A stretch of 64,000 nt of DNA from CAVUFH01 sp963740835 (GTDB lineage Bacteria > Actinomycetota > Acidimicrobiia > IMCC26256 > PALSA-610). The notes beneath the pieces are model-generated. The model was not told the DNA's origin and ran no database searches. It saw only the letters and a program-made list of their open reading frames with translations. A program made the translations under genes and the position numbers. Below are positions 48,998 through 59,068 of this stretch, piece after piece. Every line of letters begins with the position of its first letter. The first letter of the stretch is position 1. The stretch covers positions 558,001 through 622,000 of the forward strand of contig CAVUFH010000002.1 in assembly GCA_963740835.1 (NCBI GenBank), given 5' to 3'.

Positions 48998-50358
48998 CGC
49001 GGGCCCTCGTGATCGGTCTGGCCGCCACTGGCGAAGCGGTCGCGCGCCGGCTCCGGCGCGAGGGCTGGGACGTCGACGTCGCCGACGACAACCCGGGCGG
49101 AGACACGTACGACGCGCGCGTGCGTCGCGTGCTCGACGCAGGCGCGCGCGTCGTCGGCGCGCCGGACGCGGACTGGTACGCCGAAGCGGCAACGGCGAGC
49201 ACGGTGGTCGTCCCGAGTCCGCTCGTCACCGGAGCGCACCCTGCGGTCGTCGCCGCGCGGGCGGCCGGCGTCCCCGTCCGGAGCGAGATCGACCTGGCGG
49301 CCGACCGGGCGCGCGTGCCCGATCGTCGCGATCACGGGGACCAACGGGAAGACGACGGTGACGAGCCTGACCGCGGCGATGCTCGAGGCGTCCGGGCGTC
49401 GCGCGACCGCCGCAGGCAACATCGGCCGCACCCTTCTCGACGCGGTCGACGACGACGTCGACGTCCTCGTCGCCGAGGTGTCCTCGTTCCAGCTCGCGTT
49501 CGCGGAGACGTTCCGGCCGCGGGTCGCCGTGCTCCTCGGACTCGCCGAAGACCATCTCGACTGGCACGGAACGTTCGACAGCTACGTTGCCGCGAAGGCG
49601 CGCGTCTTCGAGCACCAACGCGACGACGACCTGCTCGTCTTCGACGGCGACGACGCGATCGCGACGGCCGCGGCAGCGGACGCGCCCGCCCGACGCGTTG
49701 CGGTCTCGTTGCGCGCCGAGGCGGACGCGTTCCACGTCGCCGGAGACGCGCTGTGCATGCCCGACGGCCACGCGTTCGCGTCGGTGACCGACATGCGGCG
49801 CGCGCTGCCGCACGACCGCACGAACGCGCTCGCGGCCGCGGCCGCCGCGTTCGAGGTCGGCGCGACGGAGACCGGTGTGCGGGATGCCCTCGCCCGGTAC
49901 GAGACCATGCCCCACCGCGTCGCTCTGGTCGGCGAGCATGGTGGTGTGCGATTCGTGGACGACTCGAAGGCGACGAACCCGCACGCGACCGTGCACGCGG
50001 TCGCCGCGTTCGATTCGGTGGTGCTCCTCGCCGGTGGACGGAACAAGGGGCTCGACCTCGCGGCGCTCGCCGGTGCGGCAGATCGGATCCGTGCCGTCGT
50101 CGCGTTCGGGGAAGCCGCGCCCGAAGTGAGCGCCGCGTTCGTGGGCATCCGCCCCGTGGAGGTCGCCGACTCGATGCACGCCGCCGTCGCCGCGGGTGCC
50201 GCGTTCGCCCGGGCCGGTGACGTGGTCCTGCTGTCACCGGCGTGCGCGTCGTTCGACGCCTACCCGAACTACGGTGCGCGCGGCGAGGACTTCGCCGCGG
50301 AGGTGCGCGCCTACATCGCACGCCGGATGCAAGCCGAAGCGGAAGCGGAGCGCGATGA
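48994..50358 (+). CDS. murD: UDP-MurNAc-L-alanine-D-glutamate ligase MurD, frameshifted
   Basis: The first frame has the N-terminal Rossmann part (MTRALVIGLAATGEAVARRL... VVVPSPLVTGAHPAV); after CCC at 49318-49320 the reading moves to another frame with AITGTNGKTTVTSLTAAML, AEVSSFQLAF, DDSKATNPHAT and LLSPACASFDAYPNYGARG. One extra C explains the shift. The second frame has no stop before 50821, so a further indel near 50300-50357 is also likely; the natural stop is probably the TGA inside ATGA at the ftsW start. Confidence 0.8.
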
Positions 50359-51583
50359 CCGCGATCACGCCGCGCATCGTGATCGGTCGGATCAGCCAAC
50401 GCACGACGCGCACCCGCGCCGCGCGGGCGCACGCGCGCGTCGTGTTCCCGCGGCCGCCCACCTATGTCGTGTTGTGCGCGACCATCGCGGTGCTCAACGT
50501 GATCGGGCTCGTGATGATCCTTTCCGCGTCGTCGGTCGCGGCGCTGAGCAACTACGGCTCTTCGTGGTACTTCTTCAACCGGCAGCTCGCCTGGGCGTTG
50601 TTCGGCGCGCTCGCCTTCGTCATCGCGGCGCGCACCGACTACCACGCGTGGCGCCGCATCGCGCCGTACGTGCTCATGGTCACGATTGTGCTGCTCGTCG
50701 CGGTGCTCGTGCCGGGCATCGGGATCGTCGTCGACGGGTCCCGGCGCTGGCTCGGTACCGGTCCGCTTCGCGTGCAGCCGAGCGAGATCGCGAAGATCGC
50801 GCTCCTGCTGTTCGGCGCTGACGTGCTGGCCCGCCGCGCCGATTCGCTCGCCGACTGGCGGGCGTGGAGCCCAGTGCTCGTCGTCGGTGGGCTGCTGTGC
50901 GGGCTGGTGATCCTCGAGCCCGACCTCGACTCGACGATCGTGTTCGGGTTGATCGGGGTGTCGATGCTGCTCGTGGCGGGCGTGCGCATGAAGCACTTCA
51001 CCGCGCTCGCGATGACCGGCGTCGGCCTCTCCGCGATCCTGGCGATCGCCGCGCCGTACCGGCGGGCCCGTGTGTTCGCCTTCTTGGACCCGTGGTCCGA
51101 CACGAGCAACACCGGCTACCAGATCGCGCAGTCGCTCATCGCGCTCGGCAGCGGCGGCGTCGGCGGCGTCGGACTCGGCAACGGCCGGGCGAAGTGGATG
51201 TTCCTGCCGAACGCGCACACCGACTTCATCTTCGCGATCGTCGGTGAGGAGCTCGGCCTCGTCGGCTGCCTTATCGTGCTCGCGCTGTTCGCCGGCTTCG
51301 GCATCGTCGGCTTCCACGTCGCGCGCAACGCGCCCGACCGCTACGGGATGCTGCTCGCCGCGGGCATCACGACGTGGGTCGTCGGGCAGGCCGCGATCAA
51401 TCTCGGCGCGGTCGTGGGGCTGCTGCCCGGTCTCGGGGATCACGTTGCCGTTCCTCTCGGCGGGCGGATCGTCGCTCGTTTTCTCGATGGCCGGCGCCGG
51501 CATCCTCGCCAACGTCGCCCGCCAGTCGCTCCCGGCCTCCCGCGCGATGACGCCGGCGACGAGCGCGCCGGACCGGCCGGTGA
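50355..51583 (+). CDS. ftsW: septal peptidoglycan glycosyltransferase FtsW, frameshifted
   Basis: The protein has a basic N-terminus and SEDS features: LSASSVAALSNYGSSWYFFNRQ, RRWLGTGPLRVQPSEIAKIALL, SNTGYQIAQSLIALGSGGVGGVGLG and FIFAIVGEELGLVG. After GLLP the frame breaks at CCCGG (51426-51430); the true continuation, VSGITLPFLSAGGSSLVFSMAGAGILANVARQSL, is in the next frame. That frame then runs without a stop into murG, so another indel before 51583 is likely. Confidence 0.83.
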
Positions 51584-52666
51584 GCGAGTCGACCTTCGCG
51601 ATCCTGGCCGGCGGCGGAACGGGTGGACACATCTATCCCGCGCTCTCGCTCGCACAGGAGCTCGCCGCGCGCGGCCACGATCCGTCGTCCATCCACTTCG
51701 TCGGCGGCAAGCGCGGGCCCGGAAGGCCGCGTCGTCCCCGACGCCGGCTATTCGATCGACCTTCTGCCGGGGCGCGGCCTGCAACGACGGCTGACGTTCG
51801 CCAATGTCGGTGTCTTCTTCGAGACACTCGTCGCGTTCGTGCGCGCGTTCGGAATCGTGCGGCGCCGCCGGCCGCGGGTCGTCGTCGGGTTCGGTGGCTA
51901 CGCGTCGCTGCCGTGCGTGGTCGCGGCGTGGTTCTGGCGGGTGCCTCGTGTCGTGCACGAACAGGACTCCGTGATCGGCCTCGCAAATCGGATCGGCGTG
52001 CGCCTCGGCGCGCGCGTTGCCGCGTCGCTTCCCGGCGTCGTTGGGCCCGATGTCGTGTTCACCGGCAACCCGGTGCGCGCCGAGTTCCGAGAATTCGTGC
52101 GGCACGTGCAAGACCCGCCGGTGGTGGCCGCGTTCGGGGGTGCGCTCGGGGCACGCAGCATCAACCGCGCCACCGTCGGCCTCTACGACCGCTGGCGCGA
52201 CCGCGATGACCGCCGCGTGCACCACGTGACCGGTCCCCGAAACCTCGACGATTGCGTGGCCGAGTTGGACGCGCTGCGCAAGGCCGGCGACGTCCTCGAC
52301 TACGAGCTGGTCGGGTACGAAAGCGACATGCCCGGGCTGCTCGCGCGCGCGACGGTCGCGGTGTGCCGCGCCGGCGCCGGCACCGTTGCCGAGCTCACGG
52401 CCGCAGGACTGCCTGCGGTGCTCGTCCCGCTGCCCGGCGCGCCGAGCGATCACCAGGCGCGCAACGCGAGCACGTTGGCCGATGCGGGCGCCGCGGTCGT
52501 CCTCGCGGACGCGGACTGCGACGCGGCGCGGCTCGACGCGGTCGTCTCGGAGCTGCTCACCGCACCGGATCGCCTCGCCGACATGGCGGGTGCGGCACGC
52601 GGGCTGGCGCGGCCCGATGCTGCCGCTCGCCTCGCCGACCTCGTCGAGGAGCACGCCCACCTATGA
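51580..52666 (+). CDS. murG: lipid II synthase MurG, frameshifted
   Basis: The N-terminus FAILAGGGTGGHIYPALSLAQELAARGHD carries the GGTGGH donor loop; one extra C at 51718-51720 breaks the frame after FVGGKRGP, and the rest follows (VVGFGGYASLP, HEQDSVIGLAN, VFTGNPVR, AFGGALGARSINRA, VCRAGAGTVAELTAAGLP). Intended length is about 361 residues. I use the GTG at 51580; ATG at 51547 is possible. It transfers GlcNAc to lipid I. Confidence 0.83.
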
Positions 52667-54081
52667 GTGACGAACCGGTCGGGCGTGCCGAAGTCGAGAG
52701 GTCGGGCGTCGAAGTGCCCACGCTCGATCTCGGAACGCCGCGCACGGTCCACATCGTCGGCGTTGCCGGTGTCGGAATGAGCGCGATCGCACTGCTGCTC
52801 GCGCGGATGGGTCATCGGGTGAGCGGCTCCGACATCAAGGACTCGACGGTGCTCGCGCGGCTGGCCGCGGCCGGCGTCACCATCCATATCGGCAATCGGG
52901 CCGTGCACGTTCCGGCCGGCGCCGATGCCGTCGTGTACTCCACCGCAGTACCCCTCGACAATCCGGAGCTCGTCGCCGCGCGCGCGCAGGAGATTCCCGT
53001 GATCCACCGCGCCGCCGCGCTCGCCGCGATCGCCGCGACGCACCGCACGATCGCGGTCGCGGGTTCCCACGGCAAGACCACGACCTCGTCGATGCTGGCG
53101 CTGATCCTGCGCGAAGCCGGTTGGCGACCGAGCTTTCTCATCGGCGGCGAGCTGAACGAGGTCGGCACCAACGCCGCGTACGGCGACGGCGGCTGGCTCG
53201 TGGTCGAGGCCGACGAGAGCGACGGCACGTTCCTCCGCATCGCGCCGGCCGCGGCCATCGTCACGAACGTCGAACCCGACCATCTCGACCACTACGGCGG
53301 GTTCGATCCGCTCGTCGCCGCGTTCGAACGGTTCATCGACGGTGTGACCGGCCCGGTCGTGTGCGGTGTCGACCAGCCGGTGGCGGCCGCGATCGCCGCG
53401 GCCCGTCCGCACGTCCGCACGTACGGCGAGCACCCGGGCGTCGACTACCGCGTCGTCGACTACCGAGGGGGCGCTGAGGGTTGTCACTTCGTACTCGTCG
53501 CCGGCGACGAGCGTCTCGGCGAGCTGGTCGTTCCCATGGGCGTGAAGGCCGCGACCAACGCGGCCGGCGCGGCCGCGATGGCGCTCGAGCTCGGTGTCGG
53601 GTTCGGCGACATCGTCCGCGCCCTGCGCGGCTTCGGGGGTGTCGCCCGCCGGTTCCAGTACCGCGGCGAGCGCGGGGGCGTCGCGTTCGTCGACGACTAC
53701 GCCCACCTCCCGGCGGAGGTGGCAGCCGCGATCACCGCGGCCCGCGAGGTGTTCGCGGGTCGGGTCATCGTGGTGTTCCAACCACACCGCTACTCGCGCA
53801 CCGCGTCGCTCTGGGCGGACTTTGCCGACTCGTTCACCGGCGCGGACTCGGTGTTCATCACCGACGTGTACGCCGCCGGCGAAGCACCGATCGCGGGCGT
53901 GAACGGCCGGCTCGTGGCCGACGCGGTTGCGGCGAAGCACCCCGAGCTCGACGTCACCTACGTGCCGGTGCGCCGTGACCTCGACGATCTCCCGTTCCGT
54001 CATGCCCGGGCGGGCGACGTCGTGCTCACGCTCGGCGCCGGTGACCTCACCACGCTGCCCGATGTCTGGATCGCATCGTGA
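52663..54081 (+). CDS. murC: UDP-MurNAc-L-alanine ligase MurC
   Basis: The 472-residue ligase has the N-terminal VHIVGVAGVGMSAIALLL, P-loop VAGSHGKTTTSSM near 121, the EADESDGTFL segment near 182, NVEPDHLDHYGG and DDYAHLPAEV (DDY-H-PxE) near 345. It adds L-Ala to UDP-MurNAc. It overlaps murG by four bases and is intact. Confidence 0.95.
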   Translation: MSDEPVGRAEVERSGVEVPTLDLGTPRTVHIVGVAGVGMSAIALLLARMGHRVSGSDIKDSTVLARLAAAGVTIHIGNRAVHVPAGADAVVYSTAVPLDNPELVAARAQEIPVIHRAAALAAIAATHRTIAVAGSHGKTTTSSMLALILREAGWRPSFLIGGELNEVGTNAAYGDGGWLVVEADESDGTFLRIAPAAAIVTNVEPDHLDHYGGFDPLVAAFERFIDGVTGPVVCGVDQPVAAAIAAARPHVRTYGEHPGVDYRVVDYRGGAEGCHFVLVAGDERLGELVVPMGVKAATNAAGAAAMALELGVGFGDIVRALRGFGGVARRFQYRGERGGVAFVDDYAHLPAEVAAAITAAREVFAGRVIVVFQPHRYSRTASLWADFADSFTGADSVFITDVYAAGEAPIAGVNGRLVADAVAAKHPELDVTYVPVRRDLDDLPFRHARAGDVVLTLGAGDLTTLPDVWIAS

Positions 54082-54091
54082 GGGCGTGCCG

Positions 54092-55018
54092 GTGACGCTC
54101 ACGAACGTGATCGCTGCGCTCGAGCGGGCGCTGCCGGGTCAGGTCGAACGCGCGGCATCGAGCGCGGCGCGCACGACGTACCGCTGTGGCGGCGCGCTCG
54201 CGGCGCTGGTGCGCGCCGACACCGAAGCTGATATCGCCAAGATCGCGGCGATGGTCCCTGCGTCAACCCCGGTGCTCGTGATCGGCCGCGGCTCGAACCT
54301 CTTGGTGGCCGATACCGGCTTCGACGGGATCGCGCTGTCGCTGAGCGGCGCGTTCGAACACGTCTCGCTCGACCGCGAGAGCCGCCGGGCGGAAGCAGGC
54401 GGTGCGGTGGCCCTGCCGGTGCTGGCCCGCCGGGCGGCCGCCGCCGGACTCGCCGGCCTCGAGTTCTACGTGGGCATCCCCGGATCCGTCGGCGGCGCGC
54501 TGCGGATGAACGCCGGCGGGCACGGCCGGGAGACCGCCGATGTGCTCGTCGGCAGCCGGCTCTGCTCCCTCGATGACGGCATCAGCCGCGACCTCGGCCC
54601 CGACGAGCTCCGGCTGGGCTACCGCACGTCCGCGATCCGGGACCGGGACGTCGTGGTCGCCGCCACCTTCGGCGGGCACGCCGACGACCCGGCGCAGTGC
54701 GGTGACCGCATCGACGAAATCGTCCGTTGGCGGCGGGAGCACCAACCCGGCGGCCAGAACGCGGGCTCGGTGTTCACCAATCCAGCGGGCGACGCGGCGG
54801 GGCGGCTCATCGAGGTCGCCGGGTGCAAGGGGCGCCGCATCGGTGGCGCACAGGTGTCGGAGAAGCACGCGAACTTCTTCGTCGCCGACCCAGGCGCCAC
54901 CGCGGCCGACGTCTACGCGCTCGTGCGCGAGGTCCAGCACATCGTCGAAGCCGAGACCGGCGTGCACCTCGAGCCCGAGCTCCACCTGATCGGATTCCAC
55001 TCGGAGGTCGGCCGATGA
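54092..55018 (+). CDS. murB: UDP-N-acetylenolpyruvoylglucosamine reductase MurB
   Basis: The 308-residue flavoenzyme (type II MurB size) has the FAD-binding VIGRGSNLLVADTGF near 62, GIPGSVGGALRMNAGGHG near 128, GYRTSAIR, and a late NAGSVFTNP with the catalytic Ser near 225 and Glu in the ETGVHLEPELHLIG end. GTG at 54092 is seven bases after GAGGG; GTG at 54086 is possible. The stop overlaps ftsQ (ATGA). Confidence 0.93.
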   Translation: MTLTNVIAALERALPGQVERAASSAARTTYRCGGALAALVRADTEADIAKIAAMVPASTPVLVIGRGSNLLVADTGFDGIALSLSGAFEHVSLDRESRRAEAGGAVALPVLARRAAAAGLAGLEFYVGIPGSVGGALRMNAGGHGRETADVLVGSRLCSLDDGISRDLGPDELRLGYRTSAIRDRDVVVAATFGGHADDPAQCGDRIDEIVRWRREHQPGGQNAGSVFTNPAGDAAGRLIEVAGCKGRRIGGAQVSEKHANFFVADPGATAADVYALVREVQHIVEAETGVHLEPELHLIGFHSEVGR

Positions 55019-55761
55019 CCACGATGATCGATCCGCGCATCCGCGACCGTCGCATCGAGGTCAAACGCGAGGCCGGTCGCAAGCGGCTGCGTGTGCTGCT
55101 CGGCGCGATTGTCGCGTTCGTCGCGGTCGGCACCGTGTACCTGGCCGTGGAGTCGCCGCTTCTCGACGTCGACCACGTGCGTGTCACCGGCCTGCAGCAT
55201 CTCGACGCGACAACGGTCGCACGCGCGGCCGGCGTGCAATCCGGCGCACCGTTGCTGCGCGTCGACACGGGTGCCGTCGCGGCGCGCGTCGAACGGTTGC
55301 CGTGGGTCGCGAGCGCCAAGGTGTCGCGCGCGCTGCCCGGGACGTTGCGCATCACGGTCACCGAACGGGTTCCCGTCGCGTGGGTGCGACGTGACGACGC
55401 GCACGTCGCACTGCTCGCCGCCGACGGCACTGCGATCGCCGACACGGACGCAGCACCGCCGGGGCTCGTCGAAGTGCGCGGCGCTCGGCACATCCCCGCG
55501 ACCGGCGCTCGCCTCGCGCCCGCGCGCGCGGCCGGTGCGGCCGCGGCCATGCCCGCGGAGCTCGCGGCGCGCGTCGTCGCGGTCGACGTGACCGCCGACG
55601 CCACGACGCTCGTGCTCGGCGGCGGCGACCAGGTGCGGCTGTGCACCCCGACGGATCTCGCCGCGAAAGGCGCGGCGGCGATCGCGGTGATGCAGCAGCT
55701 CGGGGACCGCGCCTTCGACTACATCGACGTGTGCGTGCCGCAATCGCCGGTGTCGAAGTAG
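55015..55761 (+). CDS. ftsQ: cell division protein FtsQ
   Basis: The 248-residue protein has a basic N-terminus, one membrane helix (VLLGAIVAFVAVGTVYLAV, about residues 28-46), a POTRA domain starting DVDHVRVTGLQHLDATTVARAAGV and the following FtsQ beta domain (LPWVASAKVSRALPGTLRITVTERVPVAWV). It anchors the FtsLB complex at the septum. Confidence 0.92.
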   Translation: MTTMIDPRIRDRRIEVKREAGRKRLRVLLGAIVAFVAVGTVYLAVESPLLDVDHVRVTGLQHLDATTVARAAGVQSGAPLLRVDTGAVAARVERLPWVASAKVSRALPGTLRITVTERVPVAWVRRDDAHVALLAADGTAIADTDAAPPGLVEVRGARHIPATGARLAPARAAGAAAAMPAELAARVVAVDVTADATTLVLGGGDQVRLCTPTDLAAKGAAAIAVMQQLGDRAFDYIDVCVPQSPVSK

Positions 55762-55850
55762 TCACCGGTGTCGAAGTGACACCGAGGGTGTTTGCTTCCG
55801 CGCGCGCGCTCCGTTACAGTCTCGACGCATACCACAGGGTGACGTGATGG

Positions 55851-55871
55851 TCAACCTTCAGTTGAGGTTGA
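55851..55871. promoter_or_regulatory. inverted repeat in ftsZ leader
   Basis: TCAACCT and its complement AGGTTGA are separated by seven bases, 83 bases before the ftsZ start, within a 193-base gap that is long for this cluster. It may be an operator or an mRNA hairpin in an ftsZ-specific leader; a similar CAACCT...AGGTTGA pattern precedes ftsZ in other actinobacteria as I recall, which needs checking. Confidence 0.5.
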
Positions 55872-55954
55872 GAGTTTTGTCGCCTGCACGTCTCGAGCGC
55901 GCCGGTCCCGAAGGGGCATGCCGCGTCGGGAAGTCCGAAGGGAAGGTCGCCCAG

Positions 55955-57043
55955 ATGCTCGGCGCTCCGCAGCACTACCTCGCGGTGATCAAGGTCGTCG
56001 GCGTCGGCGGCGGAGGTTGCAACGCGATCAACCGCATGATCGACGCCGGTCTGAAAGGCGTCGAGTTCATCGCGATCAACACCGACGCACAGTCGCTGCT
56101 TCTCTCCGACGCGGACGTGAAGCTCGACATCGGCCGGCAGCTCACGCGCGGGCTCGGCGCCGGCTCCGATCCCGAGATCGGCCGGCAGGCCGCCGAGGAG
56201 CACCGCCAAGAGATCGAAGAGGTGCTGAAGGGCGCCGACATGGTGTTCATCACCGCCGGCAAGGGCGGCGGCACCGGTACCGGTGCCGCGCCACTCGTCG
56301 CGGAGATCGCGCGTGGCATCGGCGCGTTGACGATCGGCGTGGTGACTCGCCCGTTCGGCTTCGAAGGTCGCCGGCGCTCGGTGCAAGCCGAGACCGGTAT
56401 CCAGAAGCTGAAGGAGAAGGTCGACACGATCATCATCATCCCGAACGAGCGCCTGCTCCAGGTGAGCGACGAGCGCACGTCGATGTTGAACGCGTTCAAG
56501 ATGGCGGACGAAGTGCTGCTGCAAGGTGTGCAGGGCATCACTGACCTCATCACGACGCCGGGCCTCATCAACACCGACTTCGCGGACGTGAAGATGATCC
56601 TCACGAGCGCGGGCTCGGCGTTGCTCGGCGTCGGCTACGCGTCCGGCGACGGTCGCGCGGTCACCGCGGCGCGTGCTGCGATCTCGAGCCCGCTGCTCGA
56701 AGCGAGCATCGAAGGCGCGCGCGGCATCCTGCTGAACGTGAGCGGACCCTCCGACGTCGGCCTGTTCGAGCTCAACGAAGCCGCCGAGATCATCGGCGAG
56801 GCCGCGCACCCCGACGCGAACATCATCTTCGGCGCGGTGATCGACGATGCCCTCGGCGACGAAGTGCGCATCACCGTGATCGCGGCCGGCTTCGACCGCT
56901 TCGAAGGCGAGCAGAAGGCCGTGAGCCGCTCGTTCGCCACGGTCGAGGGGAGCCTCGGGCTCGACGACGAGGACTCGCTCGCCGGCGACGACGCGCTCGA
57001 CCTCGGTGACGACGACTTCGACGTCCCCGAGTTCTTGCGCTGA
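55955..57043 (+). CDS. ftsZ: cell division protein FtsZ
   Basis: The 362-residue tubulin homologue has VVGVGGGGCNAINRMI, the signature GGGTGTGAAPLVAEIA, FGFEGRRR, NERLL and TPGLINTDFADVKMI. The ATG at 55955 (MLGAPQHYLAVIKVVG) has GGGAAGG about eight bases upstream and fits family starts; an upstream in-frame ATG at 55844 would add a leader without similarity. The C-terminus DDDDFDVPEFLR-like motif is the conserved peptide that binds SepF. Confidence 0.96.
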   Translation: MLGAPQHYLAVIKVVGVGGGGCNAINRMIDAGLKGVEFIAINTDAQSLLLSDADVKLDIGRQLTRGLGAGSDPEIGRQAAEEHRQEIEEVLKGADMVFITAGKGGGTGTGAAPLVAEIARGIGALTIGVVTRPFGFEGRRRSVQAETGIQKLKEKVDTIIIIPNERLLQVSDERTSMLNAFKMADEVLLQGVQGITDLITTPGLINTDFADVKMILTSAGSALLGVGYASGDGRAVTAARAAISSPLLEASIEGARGILLNVSGPSDVGLFELNEAAEIIGEAAHPDANIIFGAVIDDALGDEVRITVIAAGFDRFEGEQKAVSRSFATVEGSLGLDDEDSLAGDDALDLGDDDFDVPEFLR

Positions 57044-57768
57044 GCCGCCTGCCCGAGCTCATCGCGACCTCGCTCGGGCCGGTCCGCGTCTGGTGCAGCG
57101 GCCGCGGCGGCGGGATCTCGCCGCCTCCCTACGAGTCCTGCAACGTCGGCGCGCACGTGGGTGACGAGCTCGTCTCGGTCGTGCGCAACCGGCAGCGGGT
57201 CGCGGCCGCGGCCGGGCTCGCAGATCCGAGCGAGTGGGTGTGGGTCGACCAGGTGCACGGCGTGGAGGTCGTCGACGCGGACGGCCCGACGTCGACGCTG
57301 CCGGTCGCCGACGCCTCGGTCACCACGACACCGGGCCTGCCGCTCGCGATCATGACGGCCGATTGCGCGCCGGTTGTCTTCGCGTGTGACGACGCCGTCG
57401 GCATCGCGCATGCCGGACATCGTGGCCTCGCGGGCGGCGTGCTCGAGGCAACCGTGGCTCACCTCCGCGCCGTCGGCCACGGAGCAGTCCACGCGTATCT
57501 CGGACCTTGCATTCGGGCCGAGTGCTACGAGTTCGGCGCGCGCGACCTCGAACGACTCGCGGATCACTTCGGCCCGGCGGTCGTCGGGCGGACGCGGGCG
57601 GGGAGCCCCGCGTTCGACCTCACCGCCGCGGTCCGCGTCGCGCTCGCGCGCGCCGGTGTCGACGCGTTCACGGACTGCGGGATCTGCACGTTCGACTCCG
57701 CCGACCACTTCTCCTACCGACGCGACGGCACGACCGGGCGGCAGGTCACGGTCGCGGTGCTGACGTGA
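57040..57768 (+). CDS. pgeF: multicopper-polyphenol-oxidase-fold protein (purine nucleoside phosphorylase PgeF/YfiH)
   Basis: The family core is clear: YESCNVGAHVGD, WVDQVHGVEVV, TADCAPVVFAC, AHAGHRGLAGGVLEATV and GPCIRAECYEFG, with the His/Cys zinc ligands. Homology starts right after ftsZ, but no ATG, GTG or TTG lies in that frame before 57157. The CTG at 57040 overlaps the ftsZ stop (CTGA) and is the likely start, giving 242 residues; a GTG at 57157 would delete conserved sequence. Confidence 0.85.
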   Translation: MSRLPELIATSLGPVRVWCSGRGGGISPPPYESCNVGAHVGDELVSVVRNRQRVAAAAGLADPSEWVWVDQVHGVEVVDADGPTSTLPVADASVTTTPGLPLAIMTADCAPVVFACDDAVGIAHAGHRGLAGGVLEATVAHLRAVGHGAVHAYLGPCIRAECYEFGARDLERLADHFGPAVVGRTRAGSPAFDLTAAVRVALARAGVDAFTDCGICTFDSADHFSYRRDGTTGRQVTVAVLT

Positions 57769-58457
57769 GTGCCGCCGGTTCCGTCGCCGAGCACGTCGCC
57801 GGACAGCTGGCGAGCGTGCGCGCCCGCATCGCCGCCGCGGCGCGCGACACAGGACGCGAACCGGCTGCGGTGACGCTCGTCGCGGTGTCGAAGACGGTGC
57901 CGTTCGCAGCGATCGAAGCCGCGCTCGCGGCGGGTCAGCTCGTTCTCGGCGAGAACCGGGCGCAAGAACTGCGCGCCAAGGCCGAAGCGTTCGCGACCCG
58001 TGCACCCGCCCCGATTTGGCATTTCGTGGGACAACTGCAACGCAACAAGGTGCGGCTGGTCGCGCCGCACGTCAGCTGTTGGCAGTCGATCGACCGGCCC
58101 GAGCTGGGTCCCGAGCTCGCGCGCTTCGCGCCCGGGGCGCGGGTCCTCGTGCAGGTCAACGTGGGTGCCGAACCACAGAAGGCCGGCTGCGATCCCGCAG
58201 CCGCGCCGGGCCTCGTCGACGAGCTGCGCGCAGTGGGGCTCGATGTGACGGGCCTCATGACGGTGCCGCCCGCCGGCGTCGATCCGCGTCCCTATTTCGC
58301 GATGTTGCGGGAGCTGGGTGAAGCACTCGATCTGCCGGACCTCTCGATGGGTATGACTGCGGACTTCGAGGCGGCGATCGGCGAGGGTGCAACGATCGTG
58401 CGCGTCGGCAGCGCCGTCTTCGGTGCTCGCCGCGAGGGCGGCGGTCTGCGACGATAG
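57765..58457 (+). CDS. yggS: pyridoxal phosphate homeostasis protein YggS
   Basis: The 230-residue PLP-binding protein has VTLVAVSKTVPFAAIEAALAAG (PLP Lys near residue 41), LGENRAQEL, WHFVGQLQRNK, VNVGAEPQKAG and LSMGMTADFEAAIGEGATIVRVGSAVFG. It buffers vitamin B6 supply. GTG start overlaps the pgeF stop (GTGA). Confidence 0.94.
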   Translation: MSAAGSVAEHVAGQLASVRARIAAAARDTGREPAAVTLVAVSKTVPFAAIEAALAAGQLVLGENRAQELRAKAEAFATRAPAPIWHFVGQLQRNKVRLVAPHVSCWQSIDRPELGPELARFAPGARVLVQVNVGAEPQKAGCDPAAAPGLVDELRAVGLDVTGLMTVPPAGVDPRPYFAMLRELGEALDLPDLSMGMTADFEAAIGEGATIVRVGSAVFGARREGGGLRR

Positions 58458-58515
58458 GGTGGCGCGACGGACGCGCCCTCGAGGTTTCTCTCAGGGTTTT
58501 TCGGAGGACGCGAGC

Positions 58516-59068
58516 ATGTCGGTGTTCCGCAAGGCGATGGTCTACCTCGGCCTCGTCGACGACGATGAGTACTACGGCGACGACGGCGGCTACTACGAAG
58601 ACGAGTCGTACGAAGAGCCCGCGGAGCGGCCCGACCGTTCCGACCGCCCCGCGCGCGAACCCGCCCGCGGCGAGTGAACCGAGTCCGGTGACCGTGATCC
58701 GCCGAGGCCGCGAACGGGAAGAGGCGGCGGCACCCGTCGCCGCGCCCGCACGTCCGTCCGCGGTGACCGCGGTACCGATGCCCGCGGCGCGTGTGCATGT
58801 GATGGAACCGCGTGGGTTCAACGATGCGCAGGAGGTCGGCGATCGCCTCAAGGCCGGTCAGCCGGTGATCCTGAACCTGCAGGGCGTCGACCGGGATCTG
58901 CAGCGCCGGCTCATCGACTTCTCGAGCGGGCTCGCGTACGCGCTGAGCGGGACGATGTCGAAGGCGGCGGACCAGGTGTTCCTCCTGACGCCGTCGAACG
59001 TCGAGGTTTCCGAGGAGGAGAAAGAGCGGCTGCAGGCCCGCGGCCTGTACCGAGCAGCTCGCGCGTGA
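58516..59068 (+). CDS. sepF: cell division protein SepF, frameshifted
   Basis: The N-terminus MSVFRKAMVYLGLVDDDEYYGDDGGYYEDE... and the core MEPRGFNDAQEVGDRLKAGQPVILNLQGVDRDLQRRLIDFSSGLAYALSGTMSKAADQVFLLTPSNVEVS lie in two frames. One extra C in the run at 58647-58650 separates them. The intended protein is about 183 residues: a membrane-binding amphipathic helix, an acidic linker and the SepF ring domain. GGAGG is eight bases before the ATG. It anchors FtsZ in actinobacteria. Confidence 0.87.

Noticed and set aside
57157..57768. GTG at 57157 as the pgeF start
   Set aside because: It would remove the conserved N-terminal strand region including YESCNVGAH.
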